Both the position numbers and the translations under genes were made by a program. A DNA stretch of 64,000 bases, taken from NCBI RefSeq assembly GCF_900111155.1, contig NZ_FOGG01000020.1, positions 1-64,000 on the forward strand, read 5' to 3'. This DNA comes from Pedobacter rhizosphaerae (GTDB lineage: Bacteria > Bacteroidota > Bacteroidia > Sphingobacteriales > Sphingobacteriaceae). Positions 61,676 to 64,000 of the stretch are shown here, piece after piece. The first letter of the stretch is position 1. Each line of letters opens with the position of its first letter. Under the pieces are notes generated by a model. The model did no database searches. It was not told the origin of the DNA and saw only the letters and a program-made list of their open reading frames with translations.

Positions 61676-63747
61676 TGTTTATTGAAAAAATCACTTTTAA
61701 CAACTTTAGGGTCTACTATGGTGAAAATCCGGTGGTGCTCTCTAAGATAAAAGATCAACATATTAGTATCATTGCCGGGAATAACGGCTTTGGTAAAACC
61801 TCGTTTTTGACAGGTCTGGTGTGGGGTTTGTATGGTAAGCTAATGGCCGATGTAGACCTTCGCTATCGTCAGGAGATTCATGAATCTGGTGGATACAAAC
61901 GGTATTGCGAGAAATTGATGAATAAATTTGCTGCAGGTTCGAGTGTGGAAGGATCGGAAAATGAGATCTTTAGTGTTGCGCTTGAATTTACTGACCTATT
62001 AATTCCTACAGTTCCTTGCGAGCGGGTAAGTATAGTGAGATCTTACAATGTCCGAACGCATCAGGAAAAAGTAGAGATTTTGATTGATGGTATTGTAAAC
62101 GAACTTACCAAAGGCGTTGGTCCAGAGATTTTTATAAATGATTTTATCCTGCCGAAAGAAATTGCAAAATTTTTCTTTTTCGATGCAGAGAAAATAGTAT
62201 CTCTTTCAGATATCAAAACCGCTGAAGAAAAGAAATTTCTAAGCCAGGCTTATGCTGAGGTATTGGGAATAAAAAAATATACTGACCTGAAGATAAATTT
62301 AGAGAACGTCAGAATGCGTTTGAGAAATAAATCTGCCAACAAAAGTGACCGGGATCGGTTGGCTAAGTTGCAAAGTCAGGTTGTTCAGAATGAAAAACTG
62401 ATCAGTCTGCATCAGGAAGAACTGGAAGAGAAATCTGAGATGATCCTTCAGCGCAGGCTGGCTTCTGATAAATACCAGGAGCAGTTGATCCGCGAGGGAA
62501 GCGGTATCAGTATTGAACAGTTGAAGATGTTGAAGGAATCCCAGCAGGATCTCAACGTTCAGATTGCCCAAAACAAGGTGCTTTTCAATGATATTTTAGA
62601 ACTCGCGCCCTTTGCTATAGCAGCCGCCAAGGTGCTGAAGGTTAAGGAACAGTTACAAACGGAATTGAATCAAAGTGCACTTTCTCATTCCATACTTAGT
62701 GAGAAATATGAGCTGATCAAGTCTTTGCTTGAGGATAGGGCCAGTAAGATTAAATTGGACTCAGCCGCTAAGACAGAGCTGATTGGCATGATAGGAGATG
62801 CCCTTCTACCTACTGCGGTTTCTGAACAGCGCGTGCTGCTGGATTTTAGTGCTGATCAACAGAACCGGTTCTTAGCAATGTTTGATAACTTAGGTAATTC
62901 TTTTAGTAAATATTTCAGGCAGCTCATTGCAGATCAAAAACGGCTGCAAAGCAGTTATTATCTGGTTAATCGAAAACTAAACGATGCAGAATCCAAGGAG
63001 AAAGATTCTGTAGTCAGTGCAATTAGGCAAAAGAAGCTCACCACTGATCAACAGATACTGGAGTTGGAGGAAAATATTGTGCAGCTTCATGCTAAGATTT
63101 CCAATCTAAATAGTGAAAACCAGTCTTTTTCCCGTCAGATTTCAGAACTCGCTAAGCATGTGAAACTGGAAGCGGTGGATCAGGAAAAGGATGTATTGGC
63201 TCAGCGTACCATTGAGCAGTTAAATCAGTTTATTACCCGTCTTAAGACACAGAAAAAATCTTCGTTGGAAAAAAATATACAGCGTGAGCTAAATAGGTTG
63301 ATGCATAAAAGCGATTTTGTGGGTAGGGTTGGGGTAACTATAGCTGGGGAGATTATTGATATTGATCTGTATGATCACTTTGATCAGATTATTGATAAAG
63401 ACATGTTATCCAAAGGAGAACAGCAACTTTATGCAACTGCTTTGTTGACTGCATTAATTCAGGAATCTAACATACATTTCCCTGTGTTTATTGATAGTCC
63501 GTTGCAAAAATTTGATAAACTGCATTCTAGAAATATTATCAAGGAATTCTATCCACATATTGCAGATCAGGTAGTGCTGTTTCCGCTGTTGCAGAAGGAA
63601 CTTAATGAGGAGGAATATCAATGGTTGCTTCCCAATGTTGGGGCATCCTACCTAATCAATCAATCTGCTAAGTATCAATCCGGATTTTTAACAGTACAAC
63701 CCAAAGACCTTTTTTTACACCTAAATCAGCCAGTAAATGTTCAGTAG
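61675..63747 (+). CDS. dndD: DNA phosphorothioation ATPase DndD
   Basis: 690 residues, SMC/RecF-like. Walker A GNNGFGKTS (35-43) is in ITFNNFRVYYGENPV...IIAGNNGFGKT. A long coiled coil (about 200-300 and 440-530) separates the lobes. The signature is LSKGEQQLYATALL and Walker B is FPVFIDSPLQKFDKLH. DndD is thought to open or scan DNA for sulfur insertion. It overlaps dndE by 11 bases. Intact. Confidence 0.93.
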   Translation: MFIEKITFNNFRVYYGENPVVLSKIKDQHISIIAGNNGFGKTSFLTGLVWGLYGKLMADVDLRYRQEIHESGGYKRYCEKLMNKFAAGSSVEGSENEIFSVALEFTDLLIPTVPCERVSIVRSYNVRTHQEKVEILIDGIVNELTKGVGPEIFINDFILPKEIAKFFFFDAEKIVSLSDIKTAEEKKFLSQAYAEVLGIKKYTDLKINLENVRMRLRNKSANKSDRDRLAKLQSQVVQNEKLISLHQEELEEKSEMILQRRLASDKYQEQLIREGSGISIEQLKMLKESQQDLNVQIAQNKVLFNDILELAPFAIAAAKVLKVKEQLQTELNQSALSHSILSEKYELIKSLLEDRASKIKLDSAAKTELIGMIGDALLPTAVSEQRVLLDFSADQQNRFLAMFDNLGNSFSKYFRQLIADQKRLQSSYYLVNRKLNDAESKEKDSVVSAIRQKKLTTDQQILELEENIVQLHAKISNLNSENQSFSRQISELAKHVKLEAVDQEKDVLAQRTIEQLNQFITRLKTQKKSSLEKNIQRELNRLMHKSDFVGRVGVTIAGEIIDIDLYDHFDQIIDKDMLSKGEQQLYATALLTALIQESNIHFPVFIDSPLQKFDKLHSRNIIKEFYPHIADQVVLFPLLQKELNEEEYQWLLPNVGASYLINQSAKYQSGFLTVQPKDLFLHLNQPVNVQ

Positions 63748-64000
63748 TATCAAGACCTCTAAGTCTAATAAGGAATTGGTAACCAAACTGACCAATAAGT
63801 TAAATCTTGGCGCTGAAAATGTTATTGCAAGACTGGCTTACACTTATTCATTGGCGCAGGATGCTAGAATGAATTTGGATGAGATCTTGGATTCATCAGG
63901 TAAGGAGTATAGTCTAAAGGTTCTCTTCGGAGAGTATGCAGAATATTATATAGCGCTTGTATGTGTACATTATAACATATATAAAGGAGATAAAGATGTT
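63737..64000 (+). CDS. dndE: DNA phosphorothioation protein DndE, cut by window end
   Basis: 88 codons visible from ATG 63737. MFSSIKTSKSNKELVTKLTN then LGAENVIARLAYTYSLAQ and GKEYSLKVLFGEYAEYYIALVCVHY follow the DndE pattern (small protein binding nicked DNA). The frame continues past 64000, so the C-terminus is not seen. Confidence 0.88.
   Translation, partial: MFSSIKTSKSNKELVTKLTNKLNLGAENVIARLAYTYSLAQDARMNLDEILDSSGKEYSLKVLFGEYAEYYIALVCVHYNIYKGDKDV

Overview
The window looks like accessory DNA from a Bacteroidota chromosome, most likely Sphingobacteriaceae (Pedobacter/Mucilaginibacter/Sphingobacterium-like). This rests on a SusC/SusD pair with a TlpA-like thioredoxin, an RteC protein, Bacteroidetes-type Tra genes (TraE to TraM), an Hc1-type histone-like protein, a PUR/DUF3276 domain and the general absence of strong Shine-Dalgarno sequences. 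The genus is an inference. No rRNA, tRNA, CRISPR array or integrase was seen.

Layout. 1-0.35 kb: 3' end of an IS1182-like transposase gene and the IS end. 0.35-6.1 kb (minus strand): a SusC-SusD-TlpA nutrient-uptake operon, preceded by a tiny ORF and a large imperfect palindrome. 6.6-13.4 kb (plus, AT-rich): an XRE regulator; a four-gene cassette TcmP / Gp37-Gp68-like three-Cys protein / phosphoribosyltransferase-like protein / NADAR; and a two-gene cassette of a DUF6602-like putative nuclease and an NdpA-like protein. 13.6-29.3 kb: a Crp/Fnr regulator, then the conserved core of a conjugative element (RteC, TraE, TraF, TraG, three tandem TraI-like paralogues, TraJ, TraK, TraL-like, TraM, several element-specific genes, a serine-recombinase-like protein lacking its catalytic serine, and a histone H1-like protein), closed by a strong terminator. 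No relaxase or TraN is visible here.

29.4-64 kb is a dense defence island. It holds a two-gene CBASS-like system (4TM effector plus CD-NTase); a four-gene minus-strand cassette of a DNA/RNA non-specific nuclease, a trypsin-like protease, an EAD-trypsin-P-loop fusion and a STAND ATPase; an SRAP/YedK-family protein and small genes; a Septu-like ATPase plus HNH pair; a PUR/RadC-N-terminus fusion; a frameshifted uracil-DNA-glycosylase-like gene; and a DNA phosphorothioation locus. The last has a minus-strand dndB-like gene with a membrane protein gene, and plus-strand XRE regulator, dptF-dptG-dptH, dndC-dndD-dndE, with dndE cut by the window end.

How the parts fit. DndC/D/E (with a cysteine desulfurase not in this window) would mark DNA with sulfur and DptFGH would attack unmarked DNA. 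The CBASS nucleotidyltransferase would make a nucleotide signal that activates the membrane effector. The Septu-like pair would cut nucleic acid under ATPase control. The two best candidates for poorly described systems are the protease/STAND/nuclease cassette at 31.7-39.8 kb, which reads like an ATP-gated proteolytic relay ending in a nuclease, and the TcmP/three-Cys/PRTase/NADAR cassette at 7.2-10.7 kb, which reads like nucleotide or nucleic-acid modification chemistry combined with ADP-ribose/NAD-type chemistry. Those mechanisms are inferred from domains only.
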